64,000 nucleotides of DNA from Mycolicibacter terrae (GTDB lineage: Bacteria; Actinomycetota; Actinomycetes; Mycobacteriales; Mycobacteriaceae). Of the stretch, positions 1 through 7,694 are shown one piece after another. The DNA lies in the NCBI RefSeq assembly GCF_010727125.1, contig NZ_AP022564.1, positions 1,302,001-1,366,000 on the forward strand, written 5' to 3'. A program made the translations under genes and the position numbers. The notes under the pieces were generated by a model, which saw only the letters and a list, made by a program, of their open reading frames with translations, did no database searches and was not told the origin of the DNA. Every line of letters begins with the position of its first letter. The stretch's first letter is position 1.

Positions 1-2
1 GG

Positions 3-59
3 TTCGCGGCGATGATCGAGCTGGCGGCAGGTGACATGTCGGTTTTCGACAAACTCTGA
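3..59 (+). CDS. C-terminal end of an unidentified protein (partial)
   Basis: An open frame enters from the left edge and ends at a TGA at 57-59, giving a tail ending in SVFDKL. Codon third positions are GC-rich, as in real genes here. The fragment is too short to identify. It lies 59 bases before the next gene on the same strand and could share an operon with it. Confidence 0.4.
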   Translation, partial: FAAMIELAAGDMSVFDKL

Positions 60-118
60 CGTTGTCGTTGTGTGATTCGGTCAAACCCGATTTCCGGTGA
101 TCACCGCATCATGGAGTA

Positions 119-1375
119 ATGGGTGCGGACAATCGGATCGACGGCGCGCCACGATCGGTGATCGTGGTGGGCGCCGGCATCGTCGGATTGTCGACCGCCT
201 GGTTCCTGCAAGAACGCGGGGTCGAGGTCACCGTCGTCGATCGCGTGGGTGTCGCGGCCGGTTCTTCGTGGGGCAACGCCGGCTGGATCTCCCCGGCACT
301 GGCCATTCCACTCAATGAGCCGGCCAATCTGCGCTTCGGGCTGCGGTCCCTGCTGAGCCGCGCGGCGCCGCTGCAGATCCCGCTCAACGCGGGCCCGGCG
401 CTGTGGAGTTTTTTGGCGCGCTTCGCCGCGAACAGTCGCCCGTCGGCGTGGCGCCGAGCGGTGCGGGCCAACGCGCCCCTGAGCGCCGAATGCATCGAGG
501 TCTACGACGTGCTGGTGGCCAACGGGGTGGACGCTCCGGTGACCGATGCGCCGATCACCGCGATTTTCCGCACCTCGGCCGATGCCGAACGTCTGCTCGA
601 CGAGCTGCGGCGGTTCTCCGAGGCCGGCCGGCCGGTGTTCTGCACTGAACTGACCGGTGCGGCGCTGCGGGAGCGGGTGCCGTTGGCGTCGTCGGCGGTC
701 GCGGCCGCGGTGCAGATCGCCGGCCAGCGGTTCCTCGATCCCGGACGGTTCGTGACCGCGCTGGGACGCGCGGTGGTCGAGCGTGGCGCCGCACTGCACA
801 CCCTGGACGTCGCCGACGTGGCGCCGGCCGACGACGGTGTGGTGGTGACGGGCCGTGACGGTACGACGTTGACGGCGTCCGCGGCGGTGATCGCCAGCGG
901 CGCCTGGCTGTCGCAGCTGACGGCCCGCTGGGTTCGGGTGCCGGTGCGGGCCGGGCGCGGCTACTCTTTCACGGTTCCGGTCGACGGACCGGTCACCGGC
1001 CCGATCTACCTGCCCGACGCCCGGGTGGCCTGCACGCCGCTGAACGCCAAACTGCGGGTCGCCGGCACCATGGAGTTCGGCGATCCGAACGCCCCGATCG
1101 TTCCCGCCCGTGTCGAGGCCATCATCGCCGCGACCCGGCCGCTGCTCGACGGCGTGCGCTGGGATGAGCGCAGCGACGTGTGGGTGGGCCCGCGCCCGGT
1201 CAGCCCGGATGGGCGCCCCCTGGTGGGGGAGGTGTGTCCGCGCACCGTGTACGTCGCCGGCGGGCACGGAATGTGGGGCCTGACGCACGGCCCCGTGACG
1301 GGTCGGCTGCTGGCCGAGCAGATCACCACCGGCAAGCAGTCCTCGGTGTTGCGCGAACTCGACCCGCTCCGCTGA
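119..1375 (+). CDS. FAD-dependent oxidoreductase, D-amino-acid dehydrogenase (DadA/DAO) type
   Basis: This 418-residue protein has an N-terminal Rossmann FAD motif, VVGAGIVGLS (GxGxxG at residues 18-23), and the following ERGVEVTVVDR strand that binds the ribose of FAD. Near the C-terminus VGPRPVSPDGRPLVGE and YVAGGHGMWGLTHGP match the second FAD-contacting segment of DAO-family enzymes such as DadA and glycine oxidase. The family oxidatively deaminates D-amino acids or other amines. The substrate cannot be read from sequence. The ATG at 119 is the only start upstream of the FAD motif; GGAG at 113-116 is unusually close to it. The GreA-like gene follows 47 bases downstream with its own strong ribosome site. 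Confidence 0.85.
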   Translation: MGADNRIDGAPRSVIVVGAGIVGLSTAWFLQERGVEVTVVDRVGVAAGSSWGNAGWISPALAIPLNEPANLRFGLRSLLSRAAPLQIPLNAGPALWSFLARFAANSRPSAWRRAVRANAPLSAECIEVYDVLVANGVDAPVTDAPITAIFRTSADAERLLDELRRFSEAGRPVFCTELTGAALRERVPLASSAVAAAVQIAGQRFLDPGRFVTALGRAVVERGAALHTLDVADVAPADDGVVVTGRDGTTLTASAAVIASGAWLSQLTARWVRVPVRAGRGYSFTVPVDGPVTGPIYLPDARVACTPLNAKLRVAGTMEFGDPNAPIVPARVEAIIAATRPLLDGVRWDERSDVWVGPRPVSPDGRPLVGEVCPRTVYVAGGHGMWGLTHGPVTGRLLAEQITTGKQSSVLRELDPLR

Positions 1376-1422
1376 ACCTGGTTGATACTCAATCCTGTTG
1401 AAGTTTGTAAAGGAGATCGTCG

Positions 1423-1872
1423 ATGGCTGATTCGCAAGGTGTCTGGATGACACAGCAGACCAAGGACCGGTTGCTGGCCGAGCTGGCCGAACTGTCCGAG
1501 CCGCACATCGGTTCGAGCAGCGGCGACATCACCGAGCAGCAGGCGCGCCAGGCCCGGATCCACCAGATCCATGACCTGCTGGCGGTCGCGGTCGTCGGTG
1601 AGGACCCGCCGGATGACGGTGTGGCCGAACCCGGCATGGTGCTCACGGTCCGCTACGACGACGGGGACACCGAGACCTTCCTGCTGGGGGTGCGCGACGA
1701 CGACCAGAGCGGGCTGGAGGTCTATTCGCCGCAGTCGCCGCTGGGCAAGGCCATCACCGGGGCGCGCCCCGGCGAGCAGCGCAGTTACCAGGTCCCCAGC
1801 GGTGCCAGCGTGACGGTCACCCTGCTCGACGCGGTGCCCTACGGGCTACACCAGACCCAGCATCCGGCCTGA
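1423..1872 (+). CDS. GreA/GreB-family transcript cleavage factor-like protein
   Basis: The 149-residue product has the two-part Gre layout. A charged helical N-terminus (about residues 10-55, TKDRLLAELAEL then QQARQARIHQIHDLL) would form the coiled coil reaching into the RNA polymerase secondary channel. The FKBP-like C-terminal domain includes SPQSPLGKAITGARPGEQ, the Gre signature. Canonical GreA is near 160 residues and carries an acidic coiled-coil tip. The tip here is less clear, so it may be a Gre paralogue (M. tuberculosis has one, Rv3788) rather than the main elongation factor. AAAGGAG sits 7-12 bases before the ATG. Confidence 0.8.
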   Translation: MADSQGVWMTQQTKDRLLAELAELSEPHIGSSSGDITEQQARQARIHQIHDLLAVAVVGEDPPDDGVAEPGMVLTVRYDDGDTETFLLGVRDDDQSGLEVYSPQSPLGKAITGARPGEQRSYQVPSGASVTVTLLDAVPYGLHQTQHPA

Positions 1873-1945
1873 GCGGGTCGCGGAGTGACCAGGTGTTTTG
1901 AGCCTGGGTATGGCGGTGGTGTAGCTTCGATGAGCACGACACCGC

Positions 1946-2018
1946 GGGGCTATGGCGCAGCTGGTAGCGCACCACACTGGCAGTGTGGGGGTCAGGGGTT
2001 CGAGTCCCCTTAGCTCCA
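1946..2018 (+). tRNA. tRNA-Ala (anticodon GGC)
   Basis: A 73-base cloverleaf. The acceptor GGGGCTA pairs with TAGCTCC, the discriminator is A at 2018, the anticodon stem is CCACA/TGTGG with loop CTGGCAG, and the T arm contains GGTTCGAGTCC. The anticodon GGC reads GCC and GCU. CCA is not encoded. A short hairpin (ACTCAA-TTTCG-TTGAGT, 2018-2034) overlaps the 3' end but has no T-run. Confidence 0.95.
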
Positions 2019-2229
2019 CTCAATTTCGTTGAGTACTCCTTCATTCTGCGTTGACCAGGCAAAAATGCGAGTAGACCGCCTGGTGAGCGCCGATTCAACG
2101 TCGCTGATCCGCATCAGTGCGGTAACGAATCAATTTGCGCTCCGAGTTACTTACACCGCTGTGATACGGTTCAATCGCAGTCGAAAACTGCGTGTCCGGG
2201 GGGCTGGATACTAACAATCGGAGTTTGCG

Positions 2230-2691
2230 TTGAAGAGCCTCGGGAGACCCGGTATCGCGATATTCGCCGGTATTGGCTTGTGTGTAAGTGCACTGATTTT
2301 CAGTGCCAATGCGGCAGCCGCGCCATCGATGGCGCCGCTGCCGGTGGGTGGGCCGGTGTGCAACGGCGGCCTCACCGCGTTCGTGGGACCGGCGGGCGCC
2401 GCGGCGCCGGCTGATGCGACGCTGGTCGACACGACCGCAGTGCTGGCGGGGGCTCCTTGTGGGCCGGCCGCCGCAGACCTGACTACTCTCGCTGCTCCGG
2501 TGGTGCCGATGGGGCTTCCCGGGCCGGTGCCACCGATTCCGATCGCCCCGATTCCGGTGGTACCCGGAATGCCTCCACCGGTGCCGTTGGTGGCGCCGGG
2601 GCCGGCCGGAGCCGCCGCGGCGAGCCCTATCGTGGGAATGGCCGCAGACGCTATCGGTGCCCCCATCGGCTTGGCCGGCGGTACCAAATAA
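2230..2691 (+). CDS. Small exported proline/alanine-rich protein
   Basis: This reads as a 153-residue secreted protein of unknown function. The start is TTG with GGAG about 7 bases upstream. A positively charged start (LKSLGR) is followed by a hydrophobic core and a likely signal-peptidase site near SANAAAAP (residues 25-32). The mature part has two cysteines, at VCNGG and APCGP, which could form a disulfide. A proline-rich stretch (PIPIAPIPVVP, about residues 100-120) is followed by an Ala/Gly-rich tail. Such low-complexity secreted proteins are common in mycobacterial cell envelopes. A strong terminator follows immediately, so it is probably a single-gene unit. Confidence 0.65.
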   Translation: MKSLGRPGIAIFAGIGLCVSALIFSANAAAAPSMAPLPVGGPVCNGGLTAFVGPAGAAAPADATLVDTTAVLAGAPCGPAAADLTTLAAPVVPMGLPGPVPPIPIAPIPVVPGMPPPVPLVAPGPAGAAAASPIVGMAADAIGAPIGLAGGTK

Positions 2692-2704
2692 GCCTCTCGG
2701 TAAA

Positions 2705-2736
2705 GGGCCCGCGACCATCTGGTCGTGGGCCTTTTT
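2705..2736 (+). terminator. Intrinsic terminator of the small secreted protein gene
   Basis: GGCCCGCGACCA (2706-2717) pairs with TGGTCGTGGGCC (2720-2731) and is followed by TTTTT. This is a classic rho-independent terminator, 14 bases after the stop codon. The T-run is unusual for this GC-rich genome. Confidence 0.85.
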
Positions 2737-2849
2737 CCATGCGTAGAATTTCGGTCACCGACCGGTGCAATACTTTTGTTGAACTGTTATTCCGATGCGA
2801 CTTCTTTGTTGCAGAACTATGGTAACCAAAGTGGAATAAACCGCCTCGC

Positions 2850-3815
2850 TCAAATATCCACCAGTCGTCGCGGTGTGCCCGCGCAATACCCCGCAATATC
2901 ATCAACGATATCCCGGTAGAACCGGTCCATACATTTCTCGGTGACATAGCCCAGGTGCGGTGTCAGCACCGTATTGGGCAGCGTCGTCAAGGGGTGTCCC
3001 GCCGGCAGCGGCTCCTCGCCGTAGACGTCCAGCCCCGCACCTCTGATCCGGTTCGCCCGCAGTGCCTCGATCAACGCCGGCTCGTCGATCAGGCCGCCGC
3101 GCGAGGTGTTGATCAGGATCGCGCCGGGTTTCATCGCGGCGAGTTCGTCGCGGCCGACGACGCCTCGGGTCGTCTCGGAGAGCACCAGGTGAACTGACAC
3201 GACATCGGCGGTCTCGAACAGGCTGCGCCGGTCCAGCAGCTCCGCCTGCGCTTCGGCGGCGCGCTCCGCGGTCAGGTTCGGGCTCCATGCGGTCACCCGC
3301 ATGCCGAAGGCGTGGCCCACCGCGGCGACCCGCCGGCCGATCCGGCCCAGCCCGACCAGTCCCAGCGTCGCCCCGGCCAGATCGGCGCCGACGGTCAGTT
3401 GCCAGCGCCCGGCCCGCAGCGCCGCGTCCTCGACGATCAGGTGGCGCTGCAGGGCGTGGATCAGCGCCCAGGTGAGTTCGACGGTCGGGGTGATGATGCC
3501 GCCGGTGCCACATACCGTGATGCCGAGCCGGTGGGCGGCCGCTATGTCGATGGCGGCGTTGAACGGTCCGGTGGTGACCAGCAGTTTCAGCGATGGCAAT
3601 CGGCCCAGCAGATCGGCGTCGATCGGGGTGCGCTCCCGCATCGCCACCACGACCTCGCGATCGGCCAGCCGGGCGACGAGGTCGTCGGCGGGTGCGATGT
3701 GCTCGCGCAGCGCCCGCAGGTCGACTGGTCGCGGGATGGCCGACCAGTCCACGGTTTCGGCGATGCCCTGGTAGTCGTCGAGTACCGCGATACGCAGCGG
3801 CGCGGACGTGTCCAC
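2850..3815 (-). CDS. D-2-hydroxyacid dehydrogenase (NAD-dependent)
   Basis: This 321-residue enzyme would reduce 2-keto acids or oxidise D-2-hydroxyacids. The NAD Rossmann motif is GLVGLGRIGRRV near mid-protein, followed by the catalytic Arg in TSRGGLID, the Glu region GLDVYGEEPLP and the catalytic His in TPHLGYVT. The N-terminus RIAVLDDYQG is typical of the family. The GTG at 3815-3813 is one base after the TGA of the amidohydrolase upstream, so the two are probably translationally coupled; upstream extension of this frame only overlaps the amidohydrolase. It is the last gene of the aldolase-amidohydrolase-dehydrogenase operon. The substrate is unknown. Confidence 0.88.
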   Translation of the reverse strand: MDTSAPLRIAVLDDYQGIAETVDWSAIPRPVDLRALREHIAPADDLVARLADREVVVAMRERTPIDADLLGRLPSLKLLVTTGPFNAAIDIAAAHRLGITVCGTGGIITPTVELTWALIHALQRHLIVEDAALRAGRWQLTVGADLAGATLGLVGLGRIGRRVAAVGHAFGMRVTAWSPNLTAERAAEAQAELLDRRSLFETADVVSVHLVLSETTRGVVGRDELAAMKPGAILINTSRGGLIDEPALIEALRANRIRGAGLDVYGEEPLPAGHPLTTLPNTVLTPHLGYVTEKCMDRFYRDIVDDIAGYCAGTPRRLVDI

Positions 3816-3816
3816 C

Positions 3817-5085
3817 TCAGAACGCGTCCGGATCGCGTTGGACCGCCTCGGGTACCGGATGCTGATACAGCCGAGCGGCGTTCTCCCAGGTGAACTTCCG
3901 GACCACCTCCGGGGGAAGATCGCCGATCTGCTCGTGGATGACGCGCTGAGTGTGCGGCCAGGTCGAGTCGCAGTGCGGGTAGTCGGCCTCGAGCATGATG
4001 TGGTCGGTGCCGATGCGCTCATGCTGGCAGAACGACGACTGGTCTTCGACGGCGCAGAACCAGAAGTTGCGCTGAAGCACTTCGGCCGGCGAGAGGGTCT
4101 CGCCGAGCGCTTTCCACGTCCCGTACATCTCGTGATAGCTCAGCATGTGGTCAAGGCGGTCCAACAACCCTGCGACCCAGCCGATCCCGCCCTCGGACAG
4201 GCAGATTTTCAGCTCGGGGAACCGGCTGGGAAGCCCGGAGTACAGCCAGTCCACCGCGGCCGAGATGGCGTAGGCGAAGAACAGCACGCCCGCCACGTCG
4301 GGCGGTGCGTCGTCGGTGGTGGACGGCGCCGAACCGGACGATCCGATGTGTAGGTTGACCACAGTGCCGGTCTCGGCGCACGCGGCGATGAACGGATCCC
4401 AATGGCCGGAGTGAATGGTCGGCAAGCCCAGCATGGCCGGATTCTCACTGAAAGTGACAGCGTGAAAACCTCTTTCGGCGTTCTGGTAGATCATCGTCGC
4501 GGCCAGTTTCGGGTCCAGCAGCCACGGCAGCTGACAACCGATGATGCGGTCGGGGTAGGAGCCGGCCCACACTTCGTGGTGCCAGTCGTTCCAGGCCCGC
4601 ACCGATGCCAGCGCGAGGTCGCGGTCCTTGGTGGTCAGTGCAAGCCGCTGCCCGGCGAAGCCCGGGAGGAACGACGGGAAGTTCAGTGAGGCGTAGACGC
4701 CGTTGAGGTCCATGTCTTTGACGCGTTCGTGGATGTCCCAGGCGCCGCGCCGCATCTCGTCGAACCGGGCGGGTTCGAAACCGTACTCCGCCACCGGCCG
4801 GCCGACGACGGCGTTGAACCCGACGTTCGGCAGCGACTGGCCGTCGTAGATCCAGGTCTGGCCGCCGTTTTCGGTCTCTACCACCTTGGGCGCCCGGTCG
4901 GCGAGTTTGCGCGGGACGCGGCCCGCGAAGGTGTCGGGGGGTTCGACGATGTGATCGTCGACCGAGATCACCGTGTAGCGACGCTGTGCGCGTGGTGGTT
5001 CGGGCAGGAAGGTCACGGTGCGCTCGGCGCCGACTTTGGCGGTGGTGAAGTTCGGGTCGGAGCTGAGTTCATCGATCGATTTCAC
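3817..5085 (-). CDS. Metal-dependent amidohydrolase family 2 (TIM barrel)
   Basis: The 422-residue protein has amidohydrolase_2 hallmarks: VISVDDHIVEPPDTF near residue 40 (the usual metal-binding strand, here DH rather than the common DxH), NLHIGSSGS with a conserved His in the middle, and EADYPHCDSTWPHT near residue 370 with the late Asp and His. Members hydrolyse or decarboxylate ring-cleavage and acyl intermediates such as aminocarboxymuconate and gamma-resorcylate. Mycobacteria carry many uncharacterised copies. GTG start, with GAGG about 6-9 bases upstream. It lies 18 bases after the aldolase gene and 1 base before the dehydrogenase, in one operon. Confidence 0.85.
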   Translation of the reverse strand: MKSIDELSSDPNFTTAKVGAERTVTFLPEPPRAQRRYTVISVDDHIVEPPDTFAGRVPRKLADRAPKVVETENGGQTWIYDGQSLPNVGFNAVVGRPVAEYGFEPARFDEMRRGAWDIHERVKDMDLNGVYASLNFPSFLPGFAGQRLALTTKDRDLALASVRAWNDWHHEVWAGSYPDRIIGCQLPWLLDPKLAATMIYQNAERGFHAVTFSENPAMLGLPTIHSGHWDPFIAACAETGTVVNLHIGSSGSAPSTTDDAPPDVAGVLFFAYAISAAVDWLYSGLPSRFPELKICLSEGGIGWVAGLLDRLDHMLSYHEMYGTWKALGETLSPAEVLQRNFWFCAVEDQSSFCQHERIGTDHIMLEADYPHCDSTWPHTQRVIHEQIGDLPPEVVRKFTWENAARLYQHPVPEAVQRDPDAF

Positions 5086-5103
5086 CCGGGGCCTCGATTC
5101 TGC

Positions 5104-5880
5104 TCAGTCCAGCACGTGGGGGTCGGCCTTGATGGTCATCCGCGCGGCGCCGGCCCAGTACACGTCGGCGGCGCGCTCGATCAACGACGCCTGCATGCCG
5201 GCCATGTCGGAGCGCTTCATCGGCGCGGGGGTCCGGCCGGTCAGCATGACGTGGTAGGCCAGCTTGCAGACCCGTTCGATGGTCGCCGACCGATAGACCG
5301 CCTCGGCCAGCGTGCGTCCGGTGGCGATCACCCCGTGCGACGCCAGGATGGCCAGGTTCGCATCGCCGATGCGCTGGGCCAGGTCTCGAGCGCGGGTGGC
5401 GCTGTCGATCTCGCCGTCGTAACTGTCGACGAAGCACAGGTCGTCGAGGAACAACGAGCCGGTCTGGTGGACCAGCTCGGGCAGCGTCTGCAGGGACGCC
5501 AGCAGGCTGACGTAGTAGGGGTGATTGTGGATGACCACCCGGGCGTCGGAGCGGGCCCGATGCAACTCGGTATGGATATGAATGGCCGGGGTGACATCCC
5601 AGCGGCCCCGGGTGACGCGGGCGTCCTCATCGACGGTGCAGATGTCGGAGGCGGTGAGTTCGGCCCACCACAATCCCCACGGATTGACCAGCATCTCCGC
5701 CCGGCCGTCGGGCTGCCAGGTGATGTGCCCCGCCATGTTCTCGGCGAAGCCGATGTCGGCGAGGTGACGAAACGCCACGGCAAGCGCCTGGGAGTCGCTC
5801 AGCTCGACTCCGATCGGCGGAACCACCGAGGGCGACCAGACCGCCGCCCCGCCGGCACGCACCGATTCATGCGTGCTCAT
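5104..5880 (-). CDS. Class II aldolase/adducin-family protein
   Basis: This 258-residue protein matches the class II aldolase/adducin fold (fuculose-phosphate aldolase, ribulose-phosphate epimerase relatives). Visible zinc-site histidines are IHIHTELH and VVIHNHPYYVS, and ILASHGVI supplies the later His. FAENMAGHITW is the family's N-terminal substrate loop. Some relatives are decarboxylases or sugar-acid aldolases; the substrate here cannot be assigned. It is the first gene of the operon, directly downstream of the GntR gene. The 56-base gap contains the ATGA/TCAT motif proposed as the GntR operator. Confidence 0.85.
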   Translation of the reverse strand: MSTHESVRAGGAAVWSPSVVPPIGVELSDSQALAVAFRHLADIGFAENMAGHITWQPDGRAEMLVNPWGLWWAELTASDICTVDEDARVTRGRWDVTPAIHIHTELHRARSDARVVIHNHPYYVSLLASLQTLPELVHQTGSLFLDDLCFVDSYDGEIDSATRARDLAQRIGDANLAILASHGVIATGRTLAEAVYRSATIERVCKLAYHVMLTGRTPAPMKRSDMAGMQASLIERAADVYWAGAARMTIKADPHVLD

Positions 5881-5904
5881 GCCTCACCCGTCTCCGGCCC
5901 GGTC

Positions 5905-5917
5905 ATGACCAAATCAT
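5905..5917. promoter_or_regulatory. Candidate GntR operator upstream of the aldolase operon
   Basis: ATGACCAAATCAT, an ATGA/TCAT inverted repeat with a 5-base spacer, lies 25 bases before the aldolase start. A related motif (ATGA/TCAT, 6-base spacer) occurs at 6805-6818 beside the regulator. The near repetition in the two control regions of one cluster is the evidence; binding is inferred. Confidence 0.4.
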
Positions 5918-5936
5918 ATGAAAATAAGGTGGAACG

Positions 5937-6746
5937 TCAATGCCGGTCGCGGGCGGCTCGGTCATCTCCGTTGCGCGACCCGCGGGCGCCACCCGGCCGG
6001 ATCATCGCGGGATCGACCACTCCCGACCATCCGGGGTAGCGCTGGGCGTGCACCAGGTGTGCCGCCGCCAGGTCTCGCGCCCGCTGGGCGTCGCCGACGT
6101 CGATCGCGTCGATCACCTGGCGGTGATCTTCCAAAACGGCGCGGCGTTCGGACACCGGCACCGTGGAGTGGTCGGTGACCTGCGCGGACCAACTTTGCTC
6201 GTGAGCCGACCACAGGGTTTCGAGTGCACCGGCCATGACGAGCATGGTGGCGTTGCCGCAGTGGGTGACGAGGGCCTCGTGGTAGCGCCGGCTGGCTGAG
6301 GTCGCTTGGGGGAGGTCGTCGACGGATGCTATCGATTCCTCGTGCAGTCGCCGCAGAATCGGCACCACCGTGCTTTTGCGGTCCGGGCGCCCCGCGCACA
6401 GCGCCGCGCACGCCGGCTCCACCTGAAGCAGCGCGGTGCCGACATCGGCGAGGCTCACCTGTTGGGAGCCCAACACCAGTCCCATCGTGTAGGCGACATT
6501 TGCTGGGCTGGGGCGATGTATGACAGCGCCGCCATGTTTGCCGCGTCGCACGGTCAACAGCCCCTCGGCTTCCAGGATCCGCATGGCTTCGCGCAGCGAC
6601 GGCTTGCTGATGGCGAACTCGACGAGCAGTTCGTCCTCTTTGGGCAGCACCTCATCATCGGTGAGCTGGCCGGCCAGAATACGTCGGCGGAGTTCGTCGG
6701 CGACCTGTTCGGCGAGCCGCCGGAATCGGACGGGGGGTCCTGCCAC
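5937..6746 (-). CDS. GntR-family regulator, FadR (FCD) subgroup
   Basis: The 269-residue protein has an N-terminal winged helix (QVADELRRRILAGQL, then KPSLREAMRILEAEGLLTVRRGKHGG, about residues 10-75). An all-helical FCD effector domain follows; such domains usually bind a metal and a carboxylic-acid ligand. FadR-type regulators usually repress neighbouring catabolic genes until the substrate is present. It lies between the aldolase operon and the divergent hydrolase/P450 pair and probably controls both. The start is uncertain: GTG at 6746 lies just before the conserved domain and has no clear ribosome site; an in-frame ATG at 6818 would add 24 residues and overlap the candidate operator. Confidence 0.85.
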   Translation of the reverse strand: MAGPPVRFRRLAEQVADELRRRILAGQLTDDEVLPKEDELLVEFAISKPSLREAMRILEAEGLLTVRRGKHGGAVIHRPSPANVAYTMGLVLGSQQVSLADVGTALLQVEPACAALCAGRPDRKSTVVPILRRLHEESIASVDDLPQATSASRRYHEALVTHCGNATMLVMAGALETLWSAHEQSWSAQVTDHSTVPVSERRAVLEDHRQVIDAIDVGDAQRARDLAAAHLVHAQRYPGWSGVVDPAMIRPGGARGSRNGDDRAARDRH

Positions 6747-6804
6747 GGGTCGAGTGTGCCAGATCAACCGCAGTTCACGTCCCCCGATGGAGCATTGAAT
6801 CCAA

Positions 6805-6818
6805 ATGATTTGTGTCAT
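6805..6818. promoter_or_regulatory. Candidate GntR operator in the divergent GntR/hydrolase promoter region
   Basis: ATGATTTGTGTCAT is an ATGA/TCAT inverted repeat with a 6-base spacer, 30 bases before the hydrolase start. Read on the minus strand it shares AAATCAT and the ATGAC start with the site at 5905-5917. It is placed to control both directions. Confidence 0.4.
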
Positions 6819-6848
6819 ACGATCGCCGTGCGAGAGGGGACCACGGGC

Positions 6849-7694
6849 GTGCAGCACTGGACTGTCGGCGAAGTTCGGATCCACGCGGTGCTGCAGGCGG
6901 TCATCCCGATTCCGCCCTCGCGGCTGTTCGCCAACGCACCCAACAGATTTCCGGCGAATCTGGGGCCGGACTACCTCGACGCGTCGGGCAACATCCTGAT
7001 GGCGATCCAGTCCTACCTGATCGAGTCCGCGGCGGCACGCGTACTTGTCGACACCTGCTTCGGCGAGAGCTTCCTGCGGATCAGGCAGATACCGGATTGC
7101 TTCGAGGAGTCATTGGCCGCCACGGGATTTCGCCCCGACGACATCACCGCGGTGGTGTGCACCCATCTGCACCGTGACCACGCGGGTCGCAATACGGTCG
7201 AGCGGGCCGGGCAGTGGGTGCCGACGTTTTCCAACGCTGACTATCTGGTGACCGCGGCCGAGCACGAACACTGGTGCGATTTCACCGGTGAGGACCGGGT
7301 GGCGCCGGAATGCGTCGCGCCGTTGCAACACCTCGGCAAGCTGCGGCTGATCGACCCGGATCACCGCGTGACCGACGGCGTCCGGCTGGTGCCGACCGCC
7401 GGCCACACCCCGGGCCACGTCTCGGTACGCATCGAATCCGCCGGCGCGGTCGCCTACATCAGCGGCGACGTCGTGCACCATCCGATCCAGATCTCCCACC
7501 CCGAGACCGCCGCGCTGCCCGACGCGGACGCGAGCGCGGCCCGGGCAAGCCGGCTGCGGCTGTTGCGCCGGGTCGCGGACGAGCGGGCGCTGCTGCTCGG
7601 GTCGCATTTCGCCGCCCCGTCGGCCGGCTACGTCCACAACGTCGATCAAGGTATGGCCTGGCAACCGCTGGTAGAGCGAGAGGGAGCACGATGA
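6849..7694 (+). CDS. Metallo-beta-lactamase-fold hydrolase
   Basis: The 281-residue protein carries the MBL metal site: THLHRDHAG (HxHxDH), the later HTPGH, SGDVVHH with the bridging Asp, and a terminal GSHF. It is a probable hydrolase of a lactone, thioester or similar ester. The GTG at 6849 has AGAGGGGA 8 bases upstream; a GTG at 6828 is the alternative. Its stop overlaps the P450 ATG (ATGA at 7691-7694), so the two are translated together. The pairing of an MBL hydrolase with a P450 and a GntR-controlled aldolase operon suggests one catabolic route. Confidence 0.85.
   Translation: MQHWTVGEVRIHAVLQAVIPIPPSRLFANAPNRFPANLGPDYLDASGNILMAIQSYLIESAAARVLVDTCFGESFLRIRQIPDCFEESLAATGFRPDDITAVVCTHLHRDHAGRNTVERAGQWVPTFSNADYLVTAAEHEHWCDFTGEDRVAPECVAPLQHLGKLRLIDPDHRVTDGVRLVPTAGHTPGHVSVRIESAGAVAYISGDVVHHPIQISHPETAALPDADASAARASRLRLLRRVADERALLLGSHFAAPSAGYVHNVDQGMAWQPLVEREGAR

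Noticed and set aside
1946..2034. tRNA-Ala as an integrated-element attachment site
   Set aside because: No integrase or repeated tRNA 3' end was seen in the window.
1817..2098. Minus-strand 93-residue frame antisense to the tRNA-Ala region
   Set aside because: It reads through the tRNA on the opposite strand (GTRTPDPHTASVVRYQLRHS), a well-known spurious annotation arising from tRNA genes.
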